A DNA stretch of 64,000 nucleotides from Hyphomicrobiales bacterium (GTDB lineage Bacteria > Pseudomonadota > Alphaproteobacteria > Rhizobiales > JAJFHB01). A program made the translations under genes and the position numbers. Below the pieces are notes generated by a model. It was not told where the DNA came from. It ran no database searches and saw nothing but the letters and a program-made list of their open reading frames with translations. Positions 8,666 to 17,086 of the stretch are shown here, one piece after another (the first letter of the stretch is position 1; the number at the start of each line of letters is the position of its first letter). Where the stretch lies: the NCBI GenBank assembly GCA_021775755.1, contig JAJFHE010000023.1:1-64000 (forward strand). The letters are read 5' to 3'.

Positions 8666-8959
8666 ATGATAAAATCAGAACTCATTCAGAAGATCTCGGA
8701 AGAGAATCCACATCTTTACCAGCGCGACGTTGAGCGCATCATTAACACCGTATTTGGAGAAATTGGCGGAGCGCTGGCGCGTGGCGACCGCGTGGAACTG
8801 CGCGGCTTCGGTGCGTTTTCCGTAAAGGAGCGCCCGGCACGGACGGGCCGTAATCCGCGTACCGGCGAGCCCGTATTCGTCAACGCGAAACGGGTGCCGT
8901 TTTTCAAGACGGGCAAGGAACTGCGCGAGCGCCTCAACGACAACGGCGACGACGACTGA
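8666..8959 (+). CDS. ihfB: Integration host factor subunit beta
   Basis: This subunit pairs with IHF-alpha to bend DNA at specific sites, assisting recombination, replication and sigma-54 transcription. The 97-residue product has the HU/IHF fold: helices in residues 1-40, then [26 protein letters not shown] forming the beta-arm with the intercalating Pro in NPRTG, and a C-terminal helix [11 protein letters not shown] Gly/Asp tail (NDNGDDD) ends it. The ribosome site GGGGGAG precedes the ATG. The IHF-beta assignment rests on the position behind rpsA and on the KSELIQKI start. Confidence 0.93.
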   Translation: MIKSELIQKISEENPHLYQRDVERIINTVFGEIGGALARGDRVELRGFGAFSVKERPARTGRNPRTGEPVFVNAKRVPFFKTGKELRERLNDNGDDD

Positions 8960-9051
8960 TTTTGGAGCGGTCGGCGGGCAGCTCATTTGAACTCGCACCC
9001 GCCGCTTAAGCACAACAGTTCGCTAGGGCGGAATCGCAAGGGTATTCGACA

Positions 9052-9384
9052 GTGAAGCGATTGATACACTGGCTGTTCGGGTTGCCGATTGCGCTTGTTG
9101 TTATCGCCATCTCGGTTGCCAACCGTGATGCGGTGAAATTCTCCGCCGATCCGTTCTCCACGGCCGAACCGTTCTTTGCCATTGAGTTGCCGTTGTTCGT
9201 TCTGTTACTGGCGGCAGGCTTTGTCGGGCTCGTTTTCGGTGGTGTCGCATCGTGGCTGTCGCAGGGAAAATGGCGCCGTGCGGCACGGCAGGCCCGAGCC
9301 GATACGATGCGCGCACGGCAGGACCACGAAACCCTCAAACGGCGTCTCGCCTCGCAAAGCGAAGCACTGCCGCCACCTAACTGA
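9052..9384 (+). CDS. LapA family (DUF1049) inner-membrane protein
   Basis: The 110-residue product has two membrane segments (about residues 5-22 and 42-65) joined by a short loop, then a basic cytoplasmic helix (KWRRAARQARADTMRARQDHETLKRRL). That is the LapA/LapB-partner layout: in E. coli, LapA helps assemble lipopolysaccharide with LapB. The start is GTG at 9052. It follows ihfB, as in many Proteobacteria. No lapB lies nearby, so any role in lipopolysaccharide control is inference. Confidence 0.8.
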   Translation: MKRLIHWLFGLPIALVVIAISVANRDAVKFSADPFSTAEPFFAIELPLFVLLLAAGFVGLVFGGVASWLSQGKWRRAARQARADTMRARQDHETLKRRLASQSEALPPPN

Positions 9385-9394
9385 GGCCTTCCTT

Positions 9395-10288
9395 ATGACC
9401 GCACAGCGCCCACAGCTGGAAGTGTCGCAAGCCACGCCGGTGCGTTGTTCGTTTGTCCGGCGGCTTGCCGCGGCCGCCGTTTTTGCGACCCCCCTTCTAC
9501 TGGGAGCCGGAACGGCGTTGCATGCGGGCGACAGCGACCGGGTGGTCGCCATCGGTGTTACGCCCGAAGGGGTAAGCTGTGTGCTCGGCGGATCGATCGG
9601 AGGTGAAATCGTCGCCGCCAGCCGGCTGGTCGACGTGATGACCCATGGCCAGGACTACACGCTTGTCGGTCTTGACGGCCCCCTTGCCACCGCCGTAGCG
9701 GTGGGAGGCGCGCGCGCCGTCCCTCCCGACGCCGATTGCGAGGATCAGTTCGAACAGGAACTCTCAATCGACGAGCGCGACACCGGCATCATGCAGACCG
9801 CAGTGCTTGGCACTCAAGACGTGATCGCGGAATACGTTGCTCCGGTGACGCATATTACCGGTGCCGAGCTTGAGGACCTGCGCCTCGATATCCGCGTCTA
9901 TCTGGACGAGAGCGGTTTCATCTATTCCGGCGTCGAACTGTCGCAAGCCATGCGTTTCGATGCCAACGGTGACGGCAAGCCCGAAATTCTGATCAATGCC
10001 ATCAACTCGCAACGCGGCAGCCAGCAACGCGGCGAGTATGCCCTCATTCTTCTGAAAGACGGCGCCAGTGGTCAGTTCAGGTCCCTGGCGGAGGAATTCA
10101 CGGATGAAACCAGCGATTTTCCGAGCCTATTGTGGGAGAACACGGTGGTCTCCGTTATCGACCTCGACGGCAACGGGAAGATGGAAATTGTTCTTTACGG
10201 GACATTTTTCTACGGCGATGGCTGGGAAGTGATAGAAATCGGCGAAACCAAAGGCACCGCCGTGTTGGGCTGCGGTTGCAGCGGGTAG
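9395..10288 (+). CDS. Exported protein with FG-GAP/calcium-loop-like repeats, unknown function
   Basis: The 297-residue product has a long basic N-region and a hydrophobic signal segment (about residues 28-46, ending near ALHAG). It has four Cys (SCVLGG, DCEDQ and a C-terminal CGCSG). Two loops, DANGDGKPEI and DLDGNGKMEI, have the Asp-x-Asn/Asp-Gly-x-Gly spacing of FG-GAP/VCBS or EF-hand-like calcium loops. I do not know the family. The start at 9395 lies 10 bases after lapA, and a longer frame would overlap lapA wrongly. The product is probably periplasmic or surface-located. Its lapA/pyrF neighbours say little about function. Confidence 0.75.
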   Translation: MTAQRPQLEVSQATPVRCSFVRRLAAAAVFATPLLLGAGTALHAGDSDRVVAIGVTPEGVSCVLGGSIGGEIVAASRLVDVMTHGQDYTLVGLDGPLATAVAVGGARAVPPDADCEDQFEQELSIDERDTGIMQTAVLGTQDVIAEYVAPVTHITGAELEDLRLDIRVYLDESGFIYSGVELSQAMRFDANGDGKPEILINAINSQRGSQQRGEYALILLKDGASGQFRSLAEEFTDETSDFPSLLWENTVVSVIDLDGNGKMEIVLYGTFFYGDGWEVIEIGETKGTAVLGCGCSG

Positions 10289-10393
10289 AACGACTTGCGT
10301 TCCGGGCTCCACACGGGCATCTGATTGCTCTATAACCCGCCCGGGCATTCCGAAGATTGGAAGCCGACCCTTACTCCTCTGGAACGGATGGCG

Positions 10394-11125
10394 ATGGCGT
10401 TTGACAATCCGATATTCTGCGCGCTGGACACGACCGACTTGGAATGGGCAGTGGCACTGGCGCACGAGCTGCACGGCCACGTCGGCGGCGTAAAGATCGG
10501 CATGGAGTTTTTTTATGCGCACGGCCGCGAGGGATATGCACGCGTTGCAGCGTCGGGGCAGCCTGTGTTTCTTGATCTGAAACTGCACGACATCCCGAAC
10601 ACGGTTGCCGGCGGGCTCGGCGCGCTTGCCTCGCTCGCCCCGGCCGTCATCAACGTGCACGCACAAGGCGGCAGTGCCATGATGCGCGCCGCCGCAGATA
10701 CTCTGCGGGGTGGCTCTGGCGCAACAAAGGTTATCGCCGTAACCCTGCTCACGAGCCTTGATGCGGACGACCTGAACGCGCTCGGTTACCGGGCCGATGG
10801 CAACGATGCGACGCAGGCGCATGTGCAAAACCTGGCGCAACTTGCACGCACGGCCGGCCTCGATGGCGTCGTTTGCTCAAGCCATGACCTCAAAGCCATC
10901 AGGCAGGCCTGCGGGCCGGATTTCCTCACCGTAGTGCCGGGCATCAGGCCGGCATCGGTCGACGCCAGCGACCAGAAACGCATCGCCACTCCGGCCTGGG
11001 CGCGCAAGAACGGCGCCGATGTTCTGGTGATCGGTCGGCCGATCACGCGAGCCGACGATCCGGTCGCGGCGGCACGTGCGATCAACGCCGAACTCACCGC
11101 TGCGGAAGCGGCATCGCGGGTTTGA
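10394..11125 (+). CDS. pyrF: Orotidine 5'-phosphate decarboxylase
   Basis: The enzyme decarboxylates OMP to UMP, the last step of pyrimidine synthesis. The 243-residue TIM-barrel product carries the catalytic Asp-Lys-x-x-Asp array in LDLKLHDIPNTV, plus VKIGMEFF near the N-terminus and VVPGIRP near the phosphate site. ATG 10394 (MAFDNPIF) is chosen with GGAA ten bases upstream; ATG 10388 would add MA. It is separated from trpF by one base. Confidence 0.96.
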   Translation: MAFDNPIFCALDTTDLEWAVALAHELHGHVGGVKIGMEFFYAHGREGYARVAASGQPVFLDLKLHDIPNTVAGGLGALASLAPAVINVHAQGGSAMMRAAADTLRGGSGATKVIAVTLLTSLDADDLNALGYRADGNDATQAHVQNLAQLARTAGLDGVVCSSHDLKAIRQACGPDFLTVVPGIRPASVDASDQKRIATPAWARKNGADVLVIGRPITRADDPVAAARAINAELTAAEAASRV

Positions 11126-11126
11126 T

Positions 11127-11774
11127 ATGACCGACGTAAAGATTTGCGGGCTTTCTGAGCGCGAGACCCTGATGACGGCGCTGGACTGCGGCGCTGCCTA
11201 TACTGGCTTTATGTTCTACGGCCCAAGCCCCCGCAACATAGACCTCGACACCGCCCGCGAACTCGCAGAAATAGTCGAAGACCGGGCACAGAAGGTTGCC
11301 GTAACGGTCGATGCCAGCGACCACCTTCTCGACAGCATCGCCGCCGCCCTGCGGCCGGATTTTGTGCAGGCACACGGTTCTGAAACCGCACGGCGGATCG
11401 AGGAAATTTCGCGCAAATTCGGTGTCGGCGTGATTAAGGCCATCAAGGTTCGCGGCGAAGAAGATGTTCAGCTTGCCGACGAGTACCGCGATTGCGCTGA
11501 TCTGCTGCTGTTTGATTCGAAGGCAGCGCCCGGTGATTCCATGGCGCTTCCAGGCGGCAACGGCGTCGCGTTTGACTGGACGCTGCTCAAGGATCACGCT
11601 TCGAAAACGCCGTTCATGCTGTCCGGCGGCCTTGATGCCGGCAATGTCGCGAAAGCCATTGCGGTCACCGGTGCGCCGGTCGTGGATGTTTCGTCCGGCG
11701 TCGAAACGGCACCGGGCGCGAAGGATTCACGACTTATCGCAAATTTCATTGAGGCCGCAAGGCGTGAAGGTTAG
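11127..11774 (+). CDS. trpF: Phosphoribosylanthranilate isomerase
   Basis: The enzyme opens phosphoribosylanthranilate to CdRP in tryptophan synthesis. The 215-residue single-domain TIM barrel starts VKICGL (catalytic Cys near residue 7), has the acid FVQAHG segment, and ends with the phosphate-binding [12 protein letters not shown] and [10 protein letters not shown]. The start ATG is one base behind the pyrF stop. It is separate from trpC, as is usual in this class, and leads straight into trpBA. Confidence 0.96.
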   Translation: MTDVKICGLSERETLMTALDCGAAYTGFMFYGPSPRNIDLDTARELAEIVEDRAQKVAVTVDASDHLLDSIAAALRPDFVQAHGSETARRIEEISRKFGVGVIKAIKVRGEEDVQLADEYRDCADLLLFDSKAAPGDSMALPGGNGVAFDWTLLKDHASKTPFMLSGGLDAGNVAKAIAVTGAPVVDVSSGVETAPGAKDSRLIANFIEAARREG

Positions 11775-11818
11775 AACAGGCGCTCAGAGTTGCGAGTGAT
11801 CCAAGGGAGACGACGTCA

Positions 11819-13042
11819 GTGACTGCAAATGCGCCAAATTCCTACCGGACCGGCCCCGACGAGCGCGGCCTGTTCGGCATCTATGGCGGGCGTTTTGTAG
11901 CGGAAACCCTGATGCCGCTGATCTTGTCCCTGGAAGAGGCGTACGAGACCGCCAAGGCCGATCCTGAGTATCGGCGCGAACTCGATGGCCTGCTCGATCA
12001 CTATGTCGGCCGGCCGAGCCCGCTCTATTTCGCCGAACGGCTGACGGAGCATTTCGGCGGCGCCAAGATCTATTTCAAGCGCGACGAGCTCAACCACACC
12101 GGCTCGCACAAGATCAACAACTGTATGGGCCAGATTCTGCTGGCGCGGCGCATGGGCAAGGAACGCATCATTGCCGAAACCGGCGCTGGACAGCACGGCG
12201 TGGCGGTTGCCACCGTGGCTGCGCGGTTCGGCCTGCCGTGCGTCGTCTATATGGGCGAGACGGATATCGAGCGCCAGAAACCCAATGTCTTCCGCATGAA
12301 ACTTCTGGGCGCGGAAGTGGTACCCGTCACATCCGGTTCCGGCACCTTGAAGGATGCAATGAACGAAGCCCTGCGCGACTGGGTGACCAATGTGGAATCG
12401 ACTTTCTACATCATCGGCACAGTGGCTGGCCCGCATCCCTATCCCGCCATGGTGCGCGATTTCCAGTCGGTGATCGGTAATGAAACGCGCGAACAGATGA
12501 TGCGTGCCGAAGGCCGCCTGCCCGACAGTCTTGTCGCCTGCATCGGCGGTGGCTCCAATGCCATGGGCCTGTTTCATCCGTTCCTCGACGACAAGGACGT
12601 TGAGATTATCGGTGTTGAAGCCGGTGGACTCGGCGTCGATACGCCAGACCACGCCGCATCGCTCAATGGCGGGCGCCCGGGTGTCTTGCATGGCAACCGC
12701 ACTTACCTACTACAGGACGATGACGGACAGATCATCGAAGGCCATTCAATCTCGGCCGGTCTCGACTATCCAGGCATCGGGCCGGAACATTCCTGGCTGA
12801 GAGACAGCGGCCGCGTGACTTATGTTTCCGCAACGGACAGCGAGGCGCTTGACGCGTTTCAGCTCTGCACCAAACTTGAGGGCATCATCCCGGCGCTGGA
12901 GCCTTCGCATGCGCTTGCCTATGTCTCAAAAATCGCACCGGATAGACCCGGCGACCATCTCATGGTCATGAATATGTGCGGACGCGGCGACAAGGACGTG
13001 TTCGCCGTCGCCGGTCATCTTGGCGTGGAGATGTCAGAATGA
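11819..13042 (+). CDS. trpB: Tryptophan synthase beta chain
   Basis: This PLP enzyme condenses indole with serine to tryptophan, in complex with TrpA. The 407-residue product has the PLP lysine Lys98 in [10 protein letters not shown], the GGGSNAMG phosphate cup, and the catalytic-Glu region [10 protein letters not shown]. The start is GTG 11819 behind AAGGGAGA. It overlaps trpA by ATGA. Confidence 0.98.
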   Translation: MTANAPNSYRTGPDERGLFGIYGGRFVAETLMPLILSLEEAYETAKADPEYRRELDGLLDHYVGRPSPLYFAERLTEHFGGAKIYFKRDELNHTGSHKINNCMGQILLARRMGKERIIAETGAGQHGVAVATVAARFGLPCVVYMGETDIERQKPNVFRMKLLGAEVVPVTSGSGTLKDAMNEALRDWVTNVESTFYIIGTVAGPHPYPAMVRDFQSVIGNETREQMMRAEGRLPDSLVACIGGGSNAMGLFHPFLDDKDVEIIGVEAGGLGVDTPDHAASLNGGRPGVLHGNRTYLLQDDDGQIIEGHSISAGLDYPGIGPEHSWLRDSGRVTYVSATDSEALDAFQLCTKLEGIIPALEPSHALAYVSKIAPDRPGDHLMVMNMCGRGDKDVFAVAGHLGVEMSE

Positions 13043-13881
13043 ATGCCAACCCCACCACACGCCTCAAGATACGCTTCGACAAACTCCGCGATGAGGGCCG
13101 CGCCGCGCTCGTCACCTTCCTCACCGCCGGCGATCCTGACTACGCGACATCTCTGAAGATCCTCAAGCAACTGCCCACCGCGGGCGCCGACGTAATCGAG
13201 TTCGGCATGCCCTTTACCGATCCGATGGCGGACGGACCGGCCATTCAGGCGTCATCGCAACGCGCCCTCAAAGCCGGGCAGAACATGATCAAGACACTGC
13301 AGATGGTGCGCGATTTCCGGGCCGGCGACCATGATACGCCGATCGTGCTGATGGGTTACTACAATCCGATCTATTGCTATGGCGTGGATCGTTTCCTGGC
13401 CGACGCGCTGGAAGCCGGCGTCGACGGCTTGATCGTCGTCGATCTGCCACCGGAAACGGACGACGAACTGTGTCTGCCGGCTCTCGACGCGGGCATAAAC
13501 TTCATTCGCCTTGCAACCCCGACCACCGACGACAAGCGGTTGCCCGCCGTTCTCGCGAACACCAGCGGTTTCGTCTACTATGTTTCTATTGCCGGGATTA
13601 CCGGAGCCGGCGCGCCGGACACCGAAAAGGTCAAGGTGCAGGTTGAAAGGATCAAGGCGAAAACCGATCTTCCCATTGCGGTTGGATTTGGCGTCAGAAC
13701 GCCGGATCAGGCCCAGGCGATCGCGGCAATCGCGGATGGCGTCGTGGTCGGCTCGGCGCTGGTCAATCTGATCCGCGACGGGATCGAGGTTGACGCCGCG
13801 GCAGACAGCATTTCGGCGAATGTAACCGGTCTTGTGAGCGATCTGGCGGAAGGCATTCGCGCCGCCGGGTCCGGAAACTAG
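13039..13881 (+). CDS. trpA: Tryptophan synthase alpha chain
   Basis: The enzyme cleaves indole-3-glycerol phosphate to indole, which is channelled to TrpB. The 280-residue TIM-barrel product has the catalytic pair Glu54 and Asp65 in [15 protein letters not shown], spaced as in Salmonella Glu49/Asp60. [11 protein letters not shown] and VVVGSALV form the phosphate site. Its ATG overlaps the trpB stop. Confidence 0.98.
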   Translation: MNANPTTRLKIRFDKLRDEGRAALVTFLTAGDPDYATSLKILKQLPTAGADVIEFGMPFTDPMADGPAIQASSQRALKAGQNMIKTLQMVRDFRAGDHDTPIVLMGYYNPIYCYGVDRFLADALEAGVDGLIVVDLPPETDDELCLPALDAGINFIRLATPTTDDKRLPAVLANTSGFVYYVSIAGITGAGAPDTEKVKVQVERIKAKTDLPIAVGFGVRTPDQAQAIAAIADGVVVGSALVNLIRDGIEVDAAADSISANVTGLVSDLAEGIRAAGSGN

Positions 13882-13915
13882 AGCCCCGGGGCGAAGGCGA
13901 AGGGACGGCTTTCCC

Positions 13916-14890
13916 GTGAACTGGATTAAAAATGTTGTGCGACCGAAGATTCGCGGGCTTCTGGCCAAGCGCGAATTGCCGGACAACATGTGGGTCAAGT
14001 GCCCCGAAACCGGTCAGATGGTGTTTCACCGCGACCTGGAGGCAAACCAGTTTGTCATCCCCGGCAGCGACTTCCACATGCGCGTCGACGCCACGACCCG
14101 CTTCAAGCTGCTGTTCGATGACGGCGAGTATGAGACCATCGACGTGCCGGAAGTGCCGGTCGATCCGCTGAAGTTCCGCGATGAGAGACGCTACACGGAG
14201 CGGCTCAAGGAGGCTCGCGCCAAGACCGGCATGGATGACGCGGTTCTGGTAGGCCATGGCAAGCTCGACGGTCTTGCGATTGTATCGGCGGTCCAGGATT
14301 TCGCGTTTCTCGGCGGGTCACTTGGCATGGCGGCGGGCGAAGCGCTCATTACCGGAATGCGCGCCGCCGTTGAAAAGGCTTCTCCGTTCATCCTTTTTGC
14401 GGCCGCCGGTGGCGCGCGCATGCAGGAAGGTATTCTGTCGCTCATGCAGATGCCGCGCACCACGGTCGCGGTGCAGGAGCTGCGCGAAGCGAAGCTGCCT
14501 TACATTGTCGTGCTCACACACCCGACCACGGGCGGGGTCACCGCATCTTATGCCATGCTCGGCGACGTGCATGTGGCGGAACCGGGCGCGCTGATCGGCT
14601 TTGCCGGCCCTCGTGTCATCGAACAGACGATCCGCGAGAAGCTTCCCGAAGGCTTCCAGCGCTCCGAATATCTGCTCGAACACGGAATGGTCGACATTGT
14701 CGTGCACCGTCACGACCTGCGCGACACGCTGAGCGGCATCGCACGCATGCTGATGCATGCACCGGCCCTGCCCAAAGCGAAGAAGCGGGAATCCGCGCCG
14801 AAACCCGAGGAGGCCGCACCGGACCCAGAAGCGGCCGCAGAACCCGTACCTGGGCAACCCGTGGCGGACCAAACCGAACCCTCGAACTAG
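13916..14890 (+). CDS. accD: Acetyl-CoA carboxylase carboxyltransferase subunit beta
   Basis: With AccA this subunit moves CO2 from biotin to acetyl-CoA, making malonyl-CoA for fatty acids. The 324-residue product has the crotonase-type core ([35 protein letters not shown]). The N-terminal zinc ribbon found in E. coli is reduced: only one Cys remains in [11 protein letters not shown], so the usual four-Cys cluster is absent. A Pro/Ala/Glu-rich tail of about 40 residues follows. The start is GTG 13916 behind AAGGGACGG. trpBA-accD-folC is a well-known order. Confidence 0.96.
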   Translation: MNWIKNVVRPKIRGLLAKRELPDNMWVKCPETGQMVFHRDLEANQFVIPGSDFHMRVDATTRFKLLFDDGEYETIDVPEVPVDPLKFRDERRYTERLKEARAKTGMDDAVLVGHGKLDGLAIVSAVQDFAFLGGSLGMAAGEALITGMRAAVEKASPFILFAAAGGARMQEGILSLMQMPRTTVAVQELREAKLPYIVVLTHPTTGGVTASYAMLGDVHVAEPGALIGFAGPRVIEQTIREKLPEGFQRSEYLLEHGMVDIVVHRHDLRDTLSGIARMLMHAPALPKAKKRESAPKPEEAAPDPEAAAEPVPGQPVADQTEPSN

Positions 14891-14916
14891 GTCGTGAACT
14901 CAACCGGAACCCTCAC

Positions 14917-16233
14917 ATGGCCCGCAGCGACGCCATTTTGAAGCGTTTGCTTTCGCTTCACCCCAAGATGATCGACCTTTCGCTTGAGCGGATAGAGCAC
15001 CTGCTCGCGCGCCTCGGCAATCCGCACGAACAGCTCGCGCCGGTTATTCATGTGGCGGGAACCAATGGCAAGGGGTCGGTCATCGCATTTCTGCGCGCCG
15101 CATTCGAGGCAGCCGGATTGCGCGTGCATGTTTACAGCTCACCGCATCTCGTGCGTTTTCACGAGCGCATCAGGCTTGGACGACCGGGCGGCGGCGAGCT
15201 TATCGAAGAGGCGGAACTTTCCGCGCTTCTGGAAGAATGCGAAAGCGCCAATGGCGGTGCGCCGATCACCTTCTTTGAAATCACCACGGCGGCGGCGTTC
15301 CTGGGCTTCGCACGCCATCCCGCAGATGTTGTGCTCCTGGAAACCGGGCTCGGCGGCCGCCTCGATGCAACCAATCTGATCGCCGAACCGCACCTCACGA
15401 TCCTCACGTCCATTTCGCTCGATCACCAACAGTTCCTAGGCGATACGCTTGCAGATATTGCGGGAGAAAAAGCCGGTATCCTGAAATGCGGCACGACGTG
15501 CATCGTCGCGCCGCAAATGGACGAAGCCTTCGGCGTTATCGAACGTTCCGCCGCGCGGCAGCGTGCACAGCTTCTTGTCGGCAGCCAGGACTGGCATGCC
15601 TTCGAACAGCATGGCCGGCTCGTCTATCAGGACGAGGCGGGGCTGCTTGACCTGCCGCTGCCCCGGCTTACCGGCCGATTCCAGATCGACAATGCCGGAA
15701 CGGCCATAGCGGCGTTGCGCACGCAGACCATTGCGCCAGTAGATGCGGCGCATATCGAACAGGCCCTCTCACAGGCCGAGTGGCCGGCACGACTTTCGCG
15801 TCTTTCAAGTGACGCGCTCCTCGGCGCGCTGCCCGCGGACAGCGAACTCTGGCTCGACGGGGGGCATAACCCAGCCGCGGGTGCGGCCGTTTCCGCAAGT
15901 CTTGCGGACCTTGAAGAACGCGTGTCGCGGCCGCTTGTGCTGATCCTCGGCATGATCAATTCGAAGGATGCAGCGGGCTATCTGTCACCGTTCGAAGGCC
16001 TCGCCCAGAAGATCATCACGGTGACCATCCCGGATGAGGAAAATGCCGTGCCCGCGGAGGATCTCGCAAACATTGCCGCAGCGCTTGGCTTCGACAGCGA
16101 AGCGGCCACGAGCATTAATGCAGCCCTGCGTGCGGCGGCACAGAGCACCGCAACACCGCCGCGCGTGCTGATATGCGGCTCGCTCTATTTTGCCGGTCAT
16201 GTTCTCGCCATCGAAAACGCCGAAGTGGTCTGA
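14917..16233 (+). CDS. folC: Folylpolyglutamate synthase / dihydrofolate synthase
   Basis: The enzyme adds glutamate to dihydropteroate and extends the polyglutamate tail of folates. The 438-residue product is a Mur-ligase-like fold with the P-loop HVAGTNGKGSVIAFL near residue 47, the folate loop YSSPHLVRFHERIR, TGLGGRLDATN, and the C-terminal domain LDGGHNPAAG. It is the last gene of the plus-strand operon; an inverted-repeat element starts 3 bases after its stop. Confidence 0.96.
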   Translation: MARSDAILKRLLSLHPKMIDLSLERIEHLLARLGNPHEQLAPVIHVAGTNGKGSVIAFLRAAFEAAGLRVHVYSSPHLVRFHERIRLGRPGGGELIEEAELSALLEECESANGGAPITFFEITTAAAFLGFARHPADVVLLETGLGGRLDATNLIAEPHLTILTSISLDHQQFLGDTLADIAGEKAGILKCGTTCIVAPQMDEAFGVIERSAARQRAQLLVGSQDWHAFEQHGRLVYQDEAGLLDLPLPRLTGRFQIDNAGTAIAALRTQTIAPVDAAHIEQALSQAEWPARLSRLSSDALLGALPADSELWLDGGHNPAAGAAVSASLADLEERVSRPLVLILGMINSKDAAGYLSPFEGLAQKIITVTIPDEENAVPAEDLANIAAALGFDSEAATSINAALRAAAQSTATPPRVLICGSLYFAGHVLAIENAEVV

Positions 16234-16236
16234 TAC

Positions 16237-16490
16237 CAAGGGCGGCAATTATTGACCCATTTCATGAGCCATTCCGGCACGCTCGACGAGGCGCGGGCCG
16301 CAGTGCGATGCGGTGTATCGGACAAGGCCCGCAACGTGGTCGACGAGCCGGGGTGGCCCACCGCAGGCCGGGTGCTTTTGCCCTCCAGCAGCGTTGCATA
16401 CTGCTTACGGTAACTGTACCGCGGCGCAGTACGCGCCTTGCCGGAGGGTAAAATCATCCCGGTGAAACGGGTCAATAATTGCCGCCCTTG
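16237..16490. mobile_element. 254-bp element with 28-bp terminal inverted repeats (MITE-like)
   Basis: CAAGGGCGGCAATTATTGAC begins the left end, at 16237; the whole 28-base arm (16237-16264) is repeated inverted at 16463-16490 with a single mismatch (27 of 28). A second, inner inverted pair TTTTGCCCTCC (16376-16386) / GGAGGGTAAAA (16443-16453) lies inside with one mismatch. There is no protein-coding frame. TA dinucleotides at 16234-16235 and 16492-16493 could be a 2-bp target duplication, as for IS630-type elements; this is inference. The element lies between folC and the trxA terminator, so it may also end or shape the folC transcript. Confidence 0.75.
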
Positions 16491-16524
16491 ATATGACGGG
16501 CCACTGCGGTTCTGGCGCATATGA

Positions 16525-16550
16525 GAAAGGCGGATCCGCCGGATCCGCCC
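16525..16550 (-). terminator. Rho-independent terminator of trxA
   Basis: On the minus strand GGCGGATCC and GGATCCGCC form a perfect 9-bp stem around a GGC loop, followed by TTTCTC. It lies 30 bases beyond the trxA stop and closes the long minus-strand run. Confidence 0.7.
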
Positions 16551-16579
16551 ACATCTTAAGCCAGTCAGTTTCACAGGGG

Positions 16580-16900
16580 TCAGATCGAGCCTTCGATCCA
16601 TTCGACAATCTTGCCCTTTGGCAAGGCGCCGACCTGAACGGAAGCGACTTCGCCGCCCTTGAAAATCATCAGTGTCGGGATGCCGCGCACGCCGTATTTG
16701 CTGGGCGTTTGCGGGTTATCGTCAATGTTGATCTTCGTGACTTTGACTTTGGTTCCAAGCTCATTGGAGATTTCCTCCAATGCCGGGCCGATCTGCTTGC
16801 ATGGGCCGCACCACTCCGCCCAGAAGTCGACAACAACGGGTTCGGAGGAATCCAGAACATCCTCCTGAAAGGAAGCATCTGATATCGGTTGCGTTGCCAT
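16580..16900 (-). CDS. trxA: Thioredoxin
   Basis: This small cytoplasmic disulfide reductase keeps ribonucleotide reductase and other proteins reduced. The 106-residue product has the active site WCGPCK with Cys31 and Cys34, DFWAEW ahead of it, and the cis-Pro in RGIPTLMIFKGGE. ATG 16900 has AAAGGA eight bases upstream. It follows addA on the same strand with a 186-base gap that could hold its own promoter. A terminator follows. Confidence 0.97.
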   Translation of the reverse strand: MATQPISDASFQEDVLDSSEPVVVDFWAEWCGPCKQIGPALEEISNELGTKVKVTKINIDDNPQTPSKYGVRGIPTLMIFKGGEVASVQVGALPKGKIVEWIEGSI

Positions 16901-17086
16901 GTTCAATCCTTTCCGACGCCGGGCTTTGCCGGCCCTATGCGAAATTGTGCCGCACCCGGACATGCTCCTGCCCCCGGTGCGGCACTCTCGTAGCGAAACG
17001 TAGGTATGCGGGTGCGCAAGGTCAAGGGCGCTTGAGCGTGCCCCCGCGGCGGACCGCAATTTCTCAACACAAAATGGCACTCGAAC

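Noticed and set aside
16197-16601. A 134-residue minus-strand frame across the inverted-repeat element
   Set aside because: It crosses the folC end, both element arms and the trxA terminator, with no start signal.
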